Assembly (NCBI RefSeq): GCF_013249045.1
Contig: NZ_JABRWP010000003.1
Span: 310,001 to 374,000 of the forward strand
DNA: 64,000 nt
Direction: 5' to 3'
Origin: Winogradskyella eckloniae
GTDB lineage: Bacteria > Bacteroidota > Bacteroidia > Flavobacteriales > Flavobacteriaceae
The notes beneath the pieces are model-generated. The model saw nothing but the letters and a program-made list of their open reading frames with translations, ran no database searches and had not been told where the DNA came from. Positions 15,961-25,121 of this stretch are shown one piece after another; the stretch's first letter is position 1, and every line of letters begins with the position of its first letter. The position numbers and the translations under genes were made by a program.

Positions 15961-17259
15961 ATGATGGTTAATAGAAATATTGTTTTCCTATTATGTATTC
16001 TGCTATTAGTGTCTTGTGGTAATGATGATAATAGCGGAACTCAAGATGATGAAGAAACTATGCAACCTTCTGTTCCTAATATTTTGCTCGTAATAGCAGA
16101 TGATATGGGTTTAGATGCTACTCCAAATTATGCTATAGGTAGTCAGAAACCTAATATGCCTAACCTTCAAAATTTAATGGCTAACGGCATTACGTTTACC
16201 AATGTTTGGGCAAATCCGGTATGTAGTCCAACGAGAGCTTCAATTCTAACAGGACATTACGGAACTAATAATGGCGTGACACGTGTAGGACATCAATTGA
16301 GTAATTCGGCGCATATTTTACAAAATGATATGCCAAATTATGCAACAGCTCTAATTGGGAAATGGCATTTGTCTAATGATGTAAATCAGCCATTATCAAT
16401 GGGTATTGATTATTATGCAGGTATTTTGTCTGGAGGTGTTGATGATTACGAAAGTTGGGATCTTATAGAAGAAGGTGTAACCACAACAAGTACGGAATAT
16501 GTAACTACAAAACTCACAGATCTTGCTATTGATTGGGTAGAAGATCAAGATCAACCTTGGTTTTTATGGATGGCGTACAATGCACCACATACACCGTTTC
16601 ATTTACCACCAACAGACTTACATAGTCAAGGCGATTTACCGACAAATCAGTCCAGTATAAATGCTAACCGATTGGTTTATTATTTAGCAGCATTAGAAGC
16701 CCTTGATACTGAAATGGGAAGATTATTACAATCTATGACTGCTGAGGAGCGCGACAATACCATCATTATTTTTATTGGAGATAACGGCTCGCCAGGACAA
16801 GTTGCACAAGCTTATGGACAAGGAAAAGCAAAAGGCTCTATGTATCAAGGAGGTGTGAATGTACCAATGGTTATTTCTGGTAAAAACGTAACACGATTAA
16901 ATGCCACAGACAATAACTTAATTAGCGCAACTGATTTGTATGATACTATTGTAGAATTATCTGGAAATACAACTGTACAACATAATGATAGCGAAAGCTT
17001 TAAAGATGTGTTGTCTCATGCAACTGCGGTAAATAGAGATTATTTGTTTTCTGAAGTCAGTTATGTTGGTGGTACCGCAGACTTTGCAACAAGAAATTTA
17101 ACACATAAGTACATTAGATTCGCGGATAATACAGAAGCCTTTTTCCATTTGGCAGAAGATCCATTTGAAGATTTCAATTTATTAGACCAAACCATGACGA
17201 GTGCTGAGTTGGCTATTTACAACGCATTAAAAACGGAATTAGAAAATACTATAAATTAA
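15961..17259 (+). CDS. Sulfatase lipoprotein (formylglycine, Cys-type)
   Basis: A 432-residue sulfatase of the alkaline-phosphatase superfamily that should hydrolyse sulfate esters, in marine flavobacteria usually on algal polysaccharides. The lipobox is LLLVSCGN near 14-19. N-terminal metal ligands are IADDMGLD, and the modification motif is CSPTRASILTG near 85-95 (C-x-P-x-R), where the Cys must become formylglycine. Further motifs are GKWHL, APHTPFHLP and FIGDNGSPG. The active-site ion in this family is calcium, which fits a calcium-rich neighbourhood. No formylglycine-generating enzyme or AtsB maturase is in the window. It is the last gene of the YHYH operon before a terminator. Confidence 0.92.
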   Translation: MMVNRNIVFLLCILLLVSCGNDDNSGTQDDEETMQPSVPNILLVIADDMGLDATPNYAIGSQKPNMPNLQNLMANGITFTNVWANPVCSPTRASILTGHYGTNNGVTRVGHQLSNSAHILQNDMPNYATALIGKWHLSNDVNQPLSMGIDYYAGILSGGVDDYESWDLIEEGVTTTSTEYVTTKLTDLAIDWVEDQDQPWFLWMAYNAPHTPFHLPPTDLHSQGDLPTNQSSINANRLVYYLAALEALDTEMGRLLQSMTAEERDNTIIIFIGDNGSPGQVAQAYGQGKAKGSMYQGGVNVPMVISGKNVTRLNATDNNLISATDLYDTIVELSGNTTVQHNDSESFKDVLSHATAVNRDYLFSEVSYVGGTADFATRNLTHKYIRFADNTEAFFHLAEDPFEDFNLLDQTMTSAELAIYNALKTELENTIN

Positions 17260-17281
17260 AAATAGGTTGTTTAAGAATTAG

Positions 17282-17318
17282 AAAAGCTTTGTGGTAAATA
17301 TGCCGTAAAGCTTTTTTA
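17282..17318 (+). terminator. Terminator after the sulfatase operon
   Basis: AAAAGCTTT and AAAGCTTTT form a stem around a 16-base loop that has its own weak pairing, followed by T tract. Confidence 0.75.
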
Positions 17319-17340
17319 TATTTAAGGAAAATATAGCACT

Positions 17341-18462
17341 ATGAATAAATTGTTTTTAAATCTTGTTATAGCGTTTGTAAGTATAGGAATTGGTAGTTTC
17401 TGTTTAAATATATTTAATAATAATTTTGACACCCTAAACACAAAGCGAAAAACAGTTAGTATAGAAACATTGGTTGAAGATTCTACACTAAATGTTAGAG
17501 CCATTGACCTTGTTAAAAAACCTCAAGAGTTTCTTGTGTATTTGACATCTAGAGGCGAATTTGGCGTGTTGCTTCCTAAATATTTCATTGAGCATGTAGA
17601 TTCCTTAAGTGATTTACCATTTTATAATCATAAAATTAATTTGTCTAAGGATTCGTTAAAGTTAAATTTTAGAGCCATGGCCATTCGAGATGAATATGGT
17701 TATGGGATCACTATTGGCAATCCTGCTATGGTGTATAGCTTAGATGCAGATTTGGAAAAAAATAAGGTTGTTTATCAAGAAAACCATCCAAAAGTGTTCT
17801 ATGATTCTATGGACTTCTGGAACGACCAAGAAGGGATTGCTATTGGAGACCCAACAGACGATTGTATGAGTGTTATTATTACTAGAGATGGCGGAAACAC
17901 ATGGACAAAACTATCTTGTGAGGAGTTACCAAAAGCAAAAGAAGGCGAAGCTGCATTTGCTGCTAGTGATACCAATATTGCTATTGTTGGCGACCATACT
18001 TGGGTGGCAACAGGAGGGAAGGCAAGTAGAATTATATATTCATCAGATAAAGGGAAAACATGGGAAGTTTTTGAAACACCAATTATACAAGGTAAAGAAA
18101 CAACAGGTATGTATTCCGTAGATTTTTATGATGAAAAAAATGGTTTTGCAATTGGAGGTGATTATACCAAACCTAATGCCACAATAAATAATAAAATTAG
18201 AACGCATGATGGTGGAAAAACTTGGCAAGTGGTTGCTAACGGAATAGGACCTGGTTACAGAAGTTGTGTGCAATATATTCCTAATTCTAAAGGAAAAGAA
18301 CTTGTTGCCATTGGTTTTAAAGGTATAGATTATAGCAGTGATGCAGGGAATTCATGGCAACATCTCAGTGACGAAGGTTTTTATACTATTCGTTTTGCAA
18401 ACGATTCTGTGGCTTACGCAGCAGGAAAAGGGAGAATTAGTAAATTAACGTTTAGAGAATAA
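17341..18462 (+). CDS. YCF48/BNR-like beta-propeller exported protein
   Basis: A 373-residue protein with an N-terminal membrane segment (about 7-24) ending near a Cys (GSFCLN), so it is exported or anchored. The body has repeated BNR/Asp-box-like motifs: TRDGGNTWTKL, SSDKGKTWEVF, THDGGKTWQVV and SSDAGNSWQHL. These mark a YCF48/HCF136-like propeller, often labelled 'oxidoreductase' in flavobacteria without evidence. In photosynthetic organisms HCF136 helps assemble a membrane complex; a general assembly or binding role is inferred here. It lies after the sulfatase terminator and converges with the CpxP-like gene. Confidence 0.8.
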   Translation: MNKLFLNLVIAFVSIGIGSFCLNIFNNNFDTLNTKRKTVSIETLVEDSTLNVRAIDLVKKPQEFLVYLTSRGEFGVLLPKYFIEHVDSLSDLPFYNHKINLSKDSLKLNFRAMAIRDEYGYGITIGNPAMVYSLDADLEKNKVVYQENHPKVFYDSMDFWNDQEGIAIGDPTDDCMSVIITRDGGNTWTKLSCEELPKAKEGEAAFAASDTNIAIVGDHTWVATGGKASRIIYSSDKGKTWEVFETPIIQGKETTGMYSVDFYDEKNGFAIGGDYTKPNATINNKIRTHDGGKTWQVVANGIGPGYRSCVQYIPNSKGKELVAIGFKGIDYSSDAGNSWQHLSDEGFYTIRFANDSVAYAAGKGRISKLTFRE

Positions 18463-18467
18463 AAATA

Positions 18468-18487
18468 GGAAGCCTTTTGAGCTTCCT
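18468..18487. terminator. Weak hairpin between convergent genes
   Basis: AGGAAGC and AGCTTCCT can pair in the 35-base gap between the propeller gene and the CpxP-like gene. The T tract is poor on plus and moderate (TTTTTATT) on minus. Confidence 0.4.
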
Positions 18488-18497
18488 GTGATCTGGT

Positions 18498-18941
18498 TTA
18501 TTTTTTCTTTTCCTTACTATGTCGTTTTTTGTACTCGTCAAACATTTTTTGTCTAAAAGAGCGTTCTGCCTGGTACAGTTTTATTATTTTTTTTGCTGGT
18601 AAAATTTCAAGTAATTGATTTAGTAGTTGAGATTGTAATTCTACTTTTTGTTTTTCAATTTTTTCCATTTCTAACAATAATGACTTGGCTTCACTTTCAG
18701 AAAGCTCGTCTGCTTTTTTTTCTTGGCGTCTTTTAGAAGATTGCTCTCTTAATTTAGACTTGGCATCTTCATTGGCATTATATACTGGCCAAAATTTTTG
18801 CGCTTCTGCTTCCGTGAGATCGAGTTGCTCTGTAAGGTGCGCAATTTTTAATGTTTTAAGTTTTGCTCTGTCTAAGCGTTGTGCAAATGCACTAACGGAA
18901 ATAAATAGCGTTATTACTATGGTTAATAAAGTCTTATTCAT
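18498..18941 (-). CDS. Spy/CpxP-like 'sensor of ECF-type sigma factor'
   Basis: A 147-residue exported protein with a signal peptide of about 1-20 (SVSAFA). The helical body is highly charged. It has LTEQLDLTEAEAQKFWPVYNA, the Spy/CpxP-like LTxxQ pattern used in Bacteroidota by sensors partnered with ECF sigma factors. The C-terminal basic tail is KKRHSKEKKK. The gene is downstream of a TM protein and the sigma gene at 19574-20116. It mirrors the left-hand module at 5345-6786. Envelope stress sensing is inferred from family and context. Confidence 0.78.
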   Translation of the reverse strand: MNKTLLTIVITLFISVSAFAQRLDRAKLKTLKIAHLTEQLDLTEAEAQKFWPVYNANEDAKSKLREQSSKRRQEKKADELSESEAKSLLLEMEKIEKQKVELQSQLLNQLLEILPAKKIIKLYQAERSFRQKMFDEYKKRHSKEKKK

Positions 18942-18993
18942 TGTATTTCTATTTTCAATAATGAATTTCTATTTTTTGATACGTTCATTTAAT

Positions 18994-19500
18994 TTAATCT
19001 AAAATAAAATCTTCTGTATCTATGTTTTCTAAATATGAGTCTAAATAATCCTCTGAAATACTAATATCAATAAAGTCAGTTTCAGAGATGTCTTCAGTTT
19101 TAAATAATGTTGCTAATTCGTCATAGCTATATTCTTCTTGGTATAGATAGTTTTCTATACTTGCAGTGTCTATGGTATTAAGGCTAAGTTCTTCCTCATT
19201 ATTAAACACCAAACCAATTAATAATAATAGACTAGCAGCAATGCCTGCGACATAATAAAGGGTACGTCTAGGTTTTAATTGAATGACAGGCGTTTTTGCT
19301 TTGTCTTCAATTTTTTCTAGAATTGACGCTTCTACAGTGTCAAAGTAAGATGAAGGAACAGTGAAGCCTGGTGCTTCTATACCACTTAACGCATCACTTT
19401 TATTAATTCGACCTAAAATTTGATCGTCTATTGAATTAAAGTAATTATCAGGTGTTTTAAACCCAGATGATTTAATGTTATGTATGTGTTCTTTTTTCAT
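18994..19500 (-). CDS. Single-TM protein, candidate anti-sigma factor
   Basis: A 168-residue protein not recognised at family level. The N-terminal part of about 75 residues has two related short motifs (GFKTPDNYFNSIDDQIL and GFTVPSSYFDTVEASIL), a common opening in Bacteroidota anti-sigma-like proteins. One TM helix follows near 83-101 (YVAGIAASLLLLIGLVF), then a very acidic C-terminal domain. It lies between the sigma gene and the CpxP-like gene. The role is inferred from layout. Confidence 0.72.
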   Translation of the reverse strand: MKKEHIHNIKSSGFKTPDNYFNSIDDQILGRINKSDALSGIEAPGFTVPSSYFDTVEASILEKIEDKAKTPVIQLKPRRTLYYVAGIAASLLLLIGLVFNNEEELSLNTIDTASIENYLYQEEYSYDELATLFKTEDISETDFIDISISEDYLDSYLENIDTEDFILD

Positions 19501-19573
19501 TTTAAGCTGAACTTGATTCAGTACTTCTTTTTTAACTGTTTCTATATATAAGACTTCAAATTTTTAAAATGGT

Positions 19574-20116
19574 TTAATTTGAAGTTAAATAGGCTTCAAT
19601 TTTTTTTGCTGCAATATGGTACGATGACTTTAGCGCACCTTCGCTTGTCTCTAAAATTTCAGCCATATCTTTATATTTTAAATCTTCAAAATAACGCATA
19701 TTAAAAACCAACTGTTGTTTCTCTGGTAATGTCGCAATGGCTTTTTGTAATTTTAGTTGTATAGCATCACCTTCGAAATAGACGTCAGATTCTAAATTAT
19801 TTATGGCTTTTGTCTGGTATTCTTCGTTCGTAATCTGTAAGCGTTTTGCGTTTTTATTAATGAGTGTTATAGATTCGTTGGTGGCAATTCTATAAATCCA
19901 TGAAAACAATTGGCTATCGCCTTTAAATTTATCAATGCTGCGATAAATTTTTATAAACGTATTTTGTAGAACATCATCGGCATCATTATGGTTTTTAACA
20001 ATTTTTCGGATATGCCAATATAAGCGCTCTTTATAGAGTTGTAATAATTCTCTAAAAGCGGCTTCTTTTTGAATAGGGTTTTTTAGACGCACTATAAATT
20101 CTGATTCGTCAATCAA
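19574..20116 (-). CDS. ECF-type RNA polymerase sigma factor
   Basis: A 180-residue ECF sigma factor. Region 2 is at about 25-95 (NDADDVLQNTF, FKGDSQLFSWIYRIATNE), and region 4 is at about 125-175 (LPEKQQLVFNMRYF, KYKDMAEILETSEGALKSSYHIAAKKI). The start is TTG at 20114-20116; reading upstream in frame reaches a stop (TAG) without an ATG. Its core resembles the sigma factor at 5345-5923 (shared FKG-S-L-WIYRI-TN), and both begin TTG ATT GA. With the two following genes it forms a regulator/sensor module facing into the YHYH block from the right. Confidence 0.9.
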   Translation of the reverse strand: MIDESEFIVRLKNPIQKEAAFRELLQLYKERLYWHIRKIVKNHNDADDVLQNTFIKIYRSIDKFKGDSQLFSWIYRIATNESITLINKNAKRLQITNEEYQTKAINNLESDVYFEGDAIQLKLQKAIATLPEKQQLVFNMRYFEDLKYKDMAEILETSEGALKSSYHIAAKKIEAYLTSN

Positions 20117-20296
20117 TTGATTTATTTTATGCTATTTTATGATTAGAAATAGTATTAATTAGACTTGTGAATTTACTAAAAGTTTAGGGGACTAAATATT
20201 TTAAATTTAAGTTATTTGCAAGTCGCTTATAATCAGATAGATAAAATATATTATAACGATTAAATGCAAAAATAATCGATAAAATGCATTTTTTTC

Positions 20297-20327
20297 TTGC
20301 TTTGTATGTTTATTTAATATATGTTTG
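20297..20327 (+). promoter_or_regulatory. Bacteroidota-type promoter inside the gap
   Basis: TTG (20297-20299), 20 bases, then TATGTTTG (20320-20327). Both elements and their spacing fit TTG-N19/20-TAnnTTTG. Transcription would start near 20334, yet no gene follows on this strand. Confidence 0.55.
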
Positions 20328-20333
20328 TACCAG

Positions 20334-20412
20334 CTTAACCTATTAACCGTTATCAGTTCCCCAAATCTGATAACAACAGAGAAGGATGTGTTTAATTACA
20401 CATCCTTTTTTC
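20334..20412 (+). ncRNA. Candidate small RNA of about 80 bases
   Basis: Downstream of a well-formed promoter the sequence folds into hairpin GTTATCAG/CTGATAAC (20349-20356 with 20367-20374, C-rich loop). It then folds into a strong terminator AAGGATGTGT/ACACATCCTT (20382-20391 with 20398-20407) and a run of T. There is no ORF. The T tract is on plus only, so it does not serve the minus-strand genes on either side. Flavobacterial conserved RNAs of unknown role (for example the Flavo-1 motif) exist; I cannot say whether this is one. Confidence 0.5.
20382..20410 (+). terminator. Terminator of the candidate small RNA
   Basis: A 10-base perfect stem with a TTAATT-type loop and at least six T on the plus strand. 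Confidence 0.8.
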
Positions 20413-20466
20413 GTTTATATTTAAATATAAGTATTACTAGGTCAGTCTGTTAGTGAAGCTTGTGTA

Positions 20467-22293
20467 TTATTCAAAGCTTTGCATTTCTACTAATTTTTTG
20501 TAGACGCCATTTTTAGAAATAAGTTCAGTATGTGTGCCTTGTTCTGCAATTTCTCCTTTTTGCATTACGACTATTTGGTCTGCATTTTGAATCGTAGAAA
20601 GACGATGCGCAATGACAATGGAGGTTCTGTTTTTCATCATATTTTCTAAAGCATCTTGTACTAATCGTTCGCTTTCTGTATCTAAAGCTGAAGTGGCTTC
20701 ATCTAAAATCATAATTGGCGGATTTTTTAGTACAGCTCTTGCAATACTAAGGCGTTGTTTTTGCCCACCAGATAATTTGCCACCTGAATCGCCAATATTG
20801 GTATCAATGCCATTTGGCAAATCTTTTACAAATTCCCAAGCATTTGCTATAGTTAATGCGTCTATGATTTCTTGGTCAGTGGCATCTTCCTTACCTAATA
20901 AAAGGTTATTCTTTATGCTGTCATTAAATAGAATGGAATCTTGAGTTACTAATCCCATTAAATGGCGCAATGAGTGTTTTGTAATGTCTTTAATGTCGGT
21001 ACCATCAATAGATATATGGCCTTCATTTACGTCGTAAAAACGAGTTACCAGATTGGCAATAGTACTTTTTCCGCTACCAGATTGGCCTACTAAAGCCACA
21101 CTTTTGCCTTTCGGCACTTCTAATGTGAAGTTTTTAAGTACAAAATCATCTTCATACTTAAATGAGATGTTATTTAGTTTAATTTCAGAAGTGAAATCTG
21201 TTTTTACCAATGCATTTGGTTTGTCTTCAAGTATTGAAGGTGTTTCAATAATTTCTAATACACGATCTGCTGCTGCATTACCTGCTTTAACTTTATAACT
21301 GGCTTTACTAATTGCCTTAGCAGGTGTTAATATTTGGTATGCTAATGCCATATATGTTATAAACGCACCACCAGAAAGACTGTTGTCTATTAAAACCATA
21401 CTGCCTCCATACCATAATAGAGCAGCTATAGTGGCTATGCCTAAAAATTCACTTGCTGGTGAAGCTAAATTTTGACGATTCATTAAGGTATTAGAGAAGT
21501 TGTAAAATCGATTTGTAGATTCTTGAAACTTATCGTTAAATCGTTTTTCTGAATTAAACCCTTTTATCACCTTAAGTCCACTTAATGTTTCTTCTAAAGT
21601 AGAAAGAAATACACCTTGTTCTGTTTGCACACGATTCGATTTTTTCTTTAAACTTTTTCCAATTCTAGAAATTATTAATCCAGCGATAGGAATAAATAGA
21701 AATACAAAAATGGTGAGTTTCATAGAGATTGTAAACATGGTTACAATGGCAAAAACTATGGTTAACGGTTCTTTTACAATCAGTTCTAATATAGCGAGCA
21801 AAGAGTTTTTAACTTCGTTGACGTCTCCAGAAATTCTAGCGATAATATCTCCTTTTTTCTTTTCAGAATAATAGGAAATCGGTAAGGTCATTACCTTATT
21901 ATAAATAGAATCTCTAAGATCTTTGAGAACACCATTTCTTAAAAAAGTTATGAAAAATAAGGCTAAGTAATTAAAAATATTCTTCAGTAAAAACAGACCT
22001 ATGATTAATATAATCATGTAAAGCAAGGTGCGCTGTGGCCCATCACTTGCGTTAGTTGTGGTTACAAAATAATTTAAATAATCTTCGCCATAAGATTTTA
22101 GTGCTGTAATTCCTTTATATACAGGTTTGGTGTTGAGTTGTTTAGTTTCACCAAACAATACGTTAATCATTGGCATCAATGACACCATGGCTAGCGTACT
22201 AAATAAAGCATACAGTACGTTAAAAAATATATTGAGGTAAGCATATCGTTTATAAGGAACAATAAACCTAGATAACTTTTTTATATAATCCAT
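20467..22293 (-). CDS. MsbA-like ABC exporter (fused permease and ATPase)
   Basis: A 608-residue half-transporter that would work as a homodimer in the inner membrane, related to lipid flippase MsbA and multidrug exporters. The N-terminal ~330 residues hold six TM helices (the first near 18-38). The ATPase domain (about 365-600) has Walker A LVGQSGSGKST, Q-loop VTQDSILFN, signature LSGGQKQRLS, Walker B IMILDEATSALD and H-loop IVIAHRLST. It is the last gene of a minus-strand operon with phosphoglucomutase, a GT2 glycosyltransferase and a DUF4199 protein. This suggests lipid or glycolipid export. Substrate is not visible in the sequence. Confidence 0.92.
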   Translation of the reverse strand: MDYIKKLSRFIVPYKRYAYLNIFFNVLYALFSTLAMVSLMPMINVLFGETKQLNTKPVYKGITALKSYGEDYLNYFVTTTNASDGPQRTLLYMIILIIGLFLLKNIFNYLALFFITFLRNGVLKDLRDSIYNKVMTLPISYYSEKKKGDIIARISGDVNEVKNSLLAILELIVKEPLTIVFAIVTMFTISMKLTIFVFLFIPIAGLIISRIGKSLKKKSNRVQTEQGVFLSTLEETLSGLKVIKGFNSEKRFNDKFQESTNRFYNFSNTLMNRQNLASPASEFLGIATIAALLWYGGSMVLIDNSLSGGAFITYMALAYQILTPAKAISKASYKVKAGNAAADRVLEIIETPSILEDKPNALVKTDFTSEIKLNNISFKYEDDFVLKNFTLEVPKGKSVALVGQSGSGKSTIANLVTRFYDVNEGHISIDGTDIKDITKHSLRHLMGLVTQDSILFNDSIKNNLLLGKEDATDQEIIDALTIANAWEFVKDLPNGIDTNIGDSGGKLSGGQKQRLSIARAVLKNPPIMILDEATSALDTESERLVQDALENMMKNRTSIVIAHRLSTIQNADQIVVMQKGEIAEQGTHTELISKNGVYKKLVEMQSFE

Positions 22294-22296
22294 TCA

Positions 22297-24024
22297 TTAC
22301 AAATTCATATCCTTTAGGATAGCATCAATTCTGTTATCCAACAATTGCTCCGTTTTTTCAAAATCTGACGAATTGTCAAGATCTGTATTAACGCTGATAT
22401 AGAATTTTATTTTTGGTTCAGTACCACTTGGTCGTAATGCAATTTTACTTCCGTCTTCAGTATAATAAATTAATACATTAGATTTAGGAATATCAATTGT
22501 AGTGTTTTCGTTGGTTTGAAGGTTTTTAGAAATAGATAAATCGTAGTCTTCTATTAATACCACTTTTTGGCCGTTGATCTCTTTTAATGGATTATCTCTG
22601 GCGTCAATCATCATTTGCTTAATTTCTTGAGCACCTTCAATTCCTTTTTTAGTTAATGAGATTAAACGCTCTTTAAAGAATCCATGTTCTACGTATAAAT
22701 CTATTAATTCTTGGTACAATGTTTTTCCATTTGCTTTGGCCTGTGCCGCAATTTCGCATGCTAGAAGCGTTGATGTTACAGCATCTTTGTCACGTACAAA
22801 ATCGCCAACCATAAATCCAAAACTTTCTTCACCACCACCAATGAAGTCCATAGTTGGAAAATCTTTAATCATTTTAGCAATCCACTTAAATCCGGTTAAG
22901 CCAATTTTACATTCTACATCATAGGCATTGGCTAACACGGTCATCATTGGTGTAGAAACAATTGTAGAACCTACAAATTGATTACCGTTGATTTTACCTG
23001 AATTTTTCCATTGTTTCAACAGAAAGTCTGTCATTAATAACATGGTTTGGTTACCGTTAAGAATAACCAATTCGTTTTCTAAATTTCGTGTTACTACACC
23101 TAAACGGTCACAATCTGGATCTGTACCAATTACAATGTCACCATCTACCTTTTGAGCCAGTTCCATTGCCATTTTTAAAGCTTCTGGTTCTTCTGGATTT
23201 GGAGAAACAACCGTTGGAAAATCGCCATTTGGTACACGTTGCTCTTCAACAATATTTACATTAGTAAACCCAGCACGTTTTAGAGTTTCTGGTATTGCGG
23301 TTATAGATGTGCCATGTAATGAGGTAAAGACGATATTTAAATTTTCTTTAGCGGCTGAAGCAGTGTCAAAACTTCCATTTTTTACTGAAGCGTCTATAAA
23401 AACATCATCTACATCTTTTCCTATATATTGAATTAAATCTGAGTTGGCTTCAAACTTAATCTCAGCATAGTCTAATTTATTAATTTCGGCAATTACACCA
23501 GCGTCTTGTGGCGGAACTAATTGCCCTCCATCTTGCCAATACACTTTATAGCCATTATATTCTGGTGGATTGTGAGATGCTGTTAATACGATGCCACAGT
23601 GACATCCTAAATGTTTTAGAGCAAAAGATAATTCTGGTGTTGCTCTAAGGTCTTCAAATAAAAATACTTTTATGCCATTGGCAGAAAACACATCTGCTAC
23701 AACTTTACCAAACGTATTACTATTGTGTCTACAATCATAGGCTATAGCTACTTTTAGGTCTTCATCAGGAAATGATGTTTTTAGATAATTACTTAAACCT
23801 TGCGTGTTTTTACCTAAGGTGTATTGGTTAATTCGGTTTGTGCCTAAACCCATAATACCACGCATTCCACCAGTTCCAAATTCTAGATCTTTATAAAAAC
23901 TTTCTTCTAATTCTTTGGGATTAGAAGCAATCATATCTTTAATAAGTTTTTGAGAATCTTGATCAAACGTTGGAGTCAGCCAAGCATTTACACGGTCTAA
24001 AATTTCTGGTTTAATATGTATCAT
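22297..24024 (-). CDS. Phospho-sugar mutase (phosphoglucomutase/phosphomannomutase)
   Basis: A 575-residue alpha-D-phosphohexomutase, interconverting sugar 1- and 6-phosphates in the cytoplasm. The phosphoserine loop is [13 protein letters not shown] near 145-157, the magnesium loop is DPDCDRLG near 303-310, the sugar-binding loop is GGEESFGF, and the C-terminal phosphate-binding loop is [12 protein letters not shown]. The length fits the PGM2-like bacterial type. It lies 3 bases before the ABC exporter start, so the two are translated together. It probably supplies glucose-1-phosphate for sugar nucleotides used in envelope glycans. Confidence 0.93.
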   Translation of the reverse strand: MIHIKPEILDRVNAWLTPTFDQDSQKLIKDMIASNPKELEESFYKDLEFGTGGMRGIMGLGTNRINQYTLGKNTQGLSNYLKTSFPDEDLKVAIAYDCRHNSNTFGKVVADVFSANGIKVFLFEDLRATPELSFALKHLGCHCGIVLTASHNPPEYNGYKVYWQDGGQLVPPQDAGVIAEINKLDYAEIKFEANSDLIQYIGKDVDDVFIDASVKNGSFDTASAAKENLNIVFTSLHGTSITAIPETLKRAGFTNVNIVEEQRVPNGDFPTVVSPNPEEPEALKMAMELAQKVDGDIVIGTDPDCDRLGVVTRNLENELVILNGNQTMLLMTDFLLKQWKNSGKINGNQFVGSTIVSTPMMTVLANAYDVECKIGLTGFKWIAKMIKDFPTMDFIGGGEESFGFMVGDFVRDKDAVTSTLLACEIAAQAKANGKTLYQELIDLYVEHGFFKERLISLTKKGIEGAQEIKQMMIDARDNPLKEINGQKVVLIEDYDLSISKNLQTNENTTIDIPKSNVLIYYTEDGSKIALRPSGTEPKIKFYISVNTDLDNSSDFEKTEQLLDNRIDAILKDMNL

Positions 24025-24117
24025 GGTTGTTTAGTTTAAGATAAGTTTCATATATAGTTAAACAAAAATAAACAATTCGCAAATTGAAACCGACTAACTG
24101 ACCTAAAAATCTAAGCC

Positions 24118-25068
24118 TTATTTTAGATTAAGGTTTTCCTTAATAAAATAGCGTTGTTGCTGACGGTTAGAGCGTAAAATAAGTTCGCCTAAAAATCCTG
24201 CAATAAATAATTGCGCACCTATAATCATTGTAGAGAGGGAAATATAGAATTGTGGACGCTCTGTAATAAGTCGACCAGTTGGGTTAAGAAATAACTTGTC
24301 TATGCCTAAATAAAAGGCAAACCCAAAGCCAATAAAAAACATGATAACGCCAAGTGCTCCAAATAAATGCATAGGCCGTTTTCCAAATCGAGATATAAAC
24401 CAAATGGTAATGAGATCTAAGAACCCATTGATAAATCGATTCATGCCAAATTTGGTATGACCATATTTACGTGCTTGGTGTTTTACTACCTTTTCGCCTA
24501 TGTTGACAAAGCCAGCATTTTTAGCTAAAACAGGGATGTAACGATGCATTTCGCCGTAAACATCTATATGTTTTACCACAGTATTACTGTAGGCTTTTAA
24601 TCCGCAATTAAAATCATTAAGGGTAACACCAGAGGTACGTCTTGCAGCCCAATTAAATAGTTTAGATGGTAAATTTTTAGAAAAATAAGAATCAAAACGT
24701 TTCTTTTTCCAGCCAGAAACAAGTTCATATCCTTCTTCCTTTATCATTTTAAAGAGTTCTGGGATTTCTTCAGGATTATCCTGTAAATCGGCATCCATAG
24801 TAATTACGACATCGCCTTTGGCTTTTGCAAAACCAGCGTGTAAAGCTTGTGATTTTCCAAAGTTTTTTAGAAATCTAATGCCTTTTACAGCAGGATTTAT
24901 ATCACTAAGTTCTGTAATAATTTTCCAAGATTTATCAGTACTGCCATCATCAATAAATAAAATTTCATAAGAAAATTGATGCGATTGCATCACAGATATT
25001 ATCCAGTTATGTAATTCTTTTAAAGATTCGTCTTCGTTAAGTAGTGGTATTACTACTGATATATCCAT
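24118..25068 (-). CDS. GT2 glycosyltransferase with two C-terminal TM helices
   Basis: A 316-residue family 2 glycosyltransferase of the DPM1/GtrB/ArnC type, which moves a sugar from a nucleotide donor to polyprenyl phosphate at the inner membrane. The GT-A fold begins VVIPLLNEDESLKELH and has the metal site MDADLQDNPEE near 93-103 and the acceptor region GLKAYS. Two TM helices near 233-255 and 275-297 anchor it. Downstream genes for a sugar mutase and an ABC exporter support envelope glycan or glycolipid synthesis. Confidence 0.9.
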   Translation of the reverse strand: MDISVVIPLLNEDESLKELHNWIISVMQSHQFSYEILFIDDGSTDKSWKIITELSDINPAVKGIRFLKNFGKSQALHAGFAKAKGDVVITMDADLQDNPEEIPELFKMIKEEGYELVSGWKKKRFDSYFSKNLPSKLFNWAARRTSGVTLNDFNCGLKAYSNTVVKHIDVYGEMHRYIPVLAKNAGFVNIGEKVVKHQARKYGHTKFGMNRFINGFLDLITIWFISRFGKRPMHLFGALGVIMFFIGFGFAFYLGIDKLFLNPTGRLITERPQFYISLSTMIIGAQLFIAGFLGELILRSNRQQQRYFIKENLNLK

Positions 25069-25121
25069 TGAGTATTGGTCTAATTACTAAAGGTCAAAAA
25101 TAGAGAAAATAATTAAGGATA

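Larger units (their letters stand above)
20117..20466. other. 350-base gap with a candidate small RNA
   Basis: No ORF with a plausible start is seen here. The left half is AT-rich and holds the sigma gene's upstream region. The right half holds a promoter-like sequence, a hairpin and a terminator, all on plus, described separately. Confidence 0.5.
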
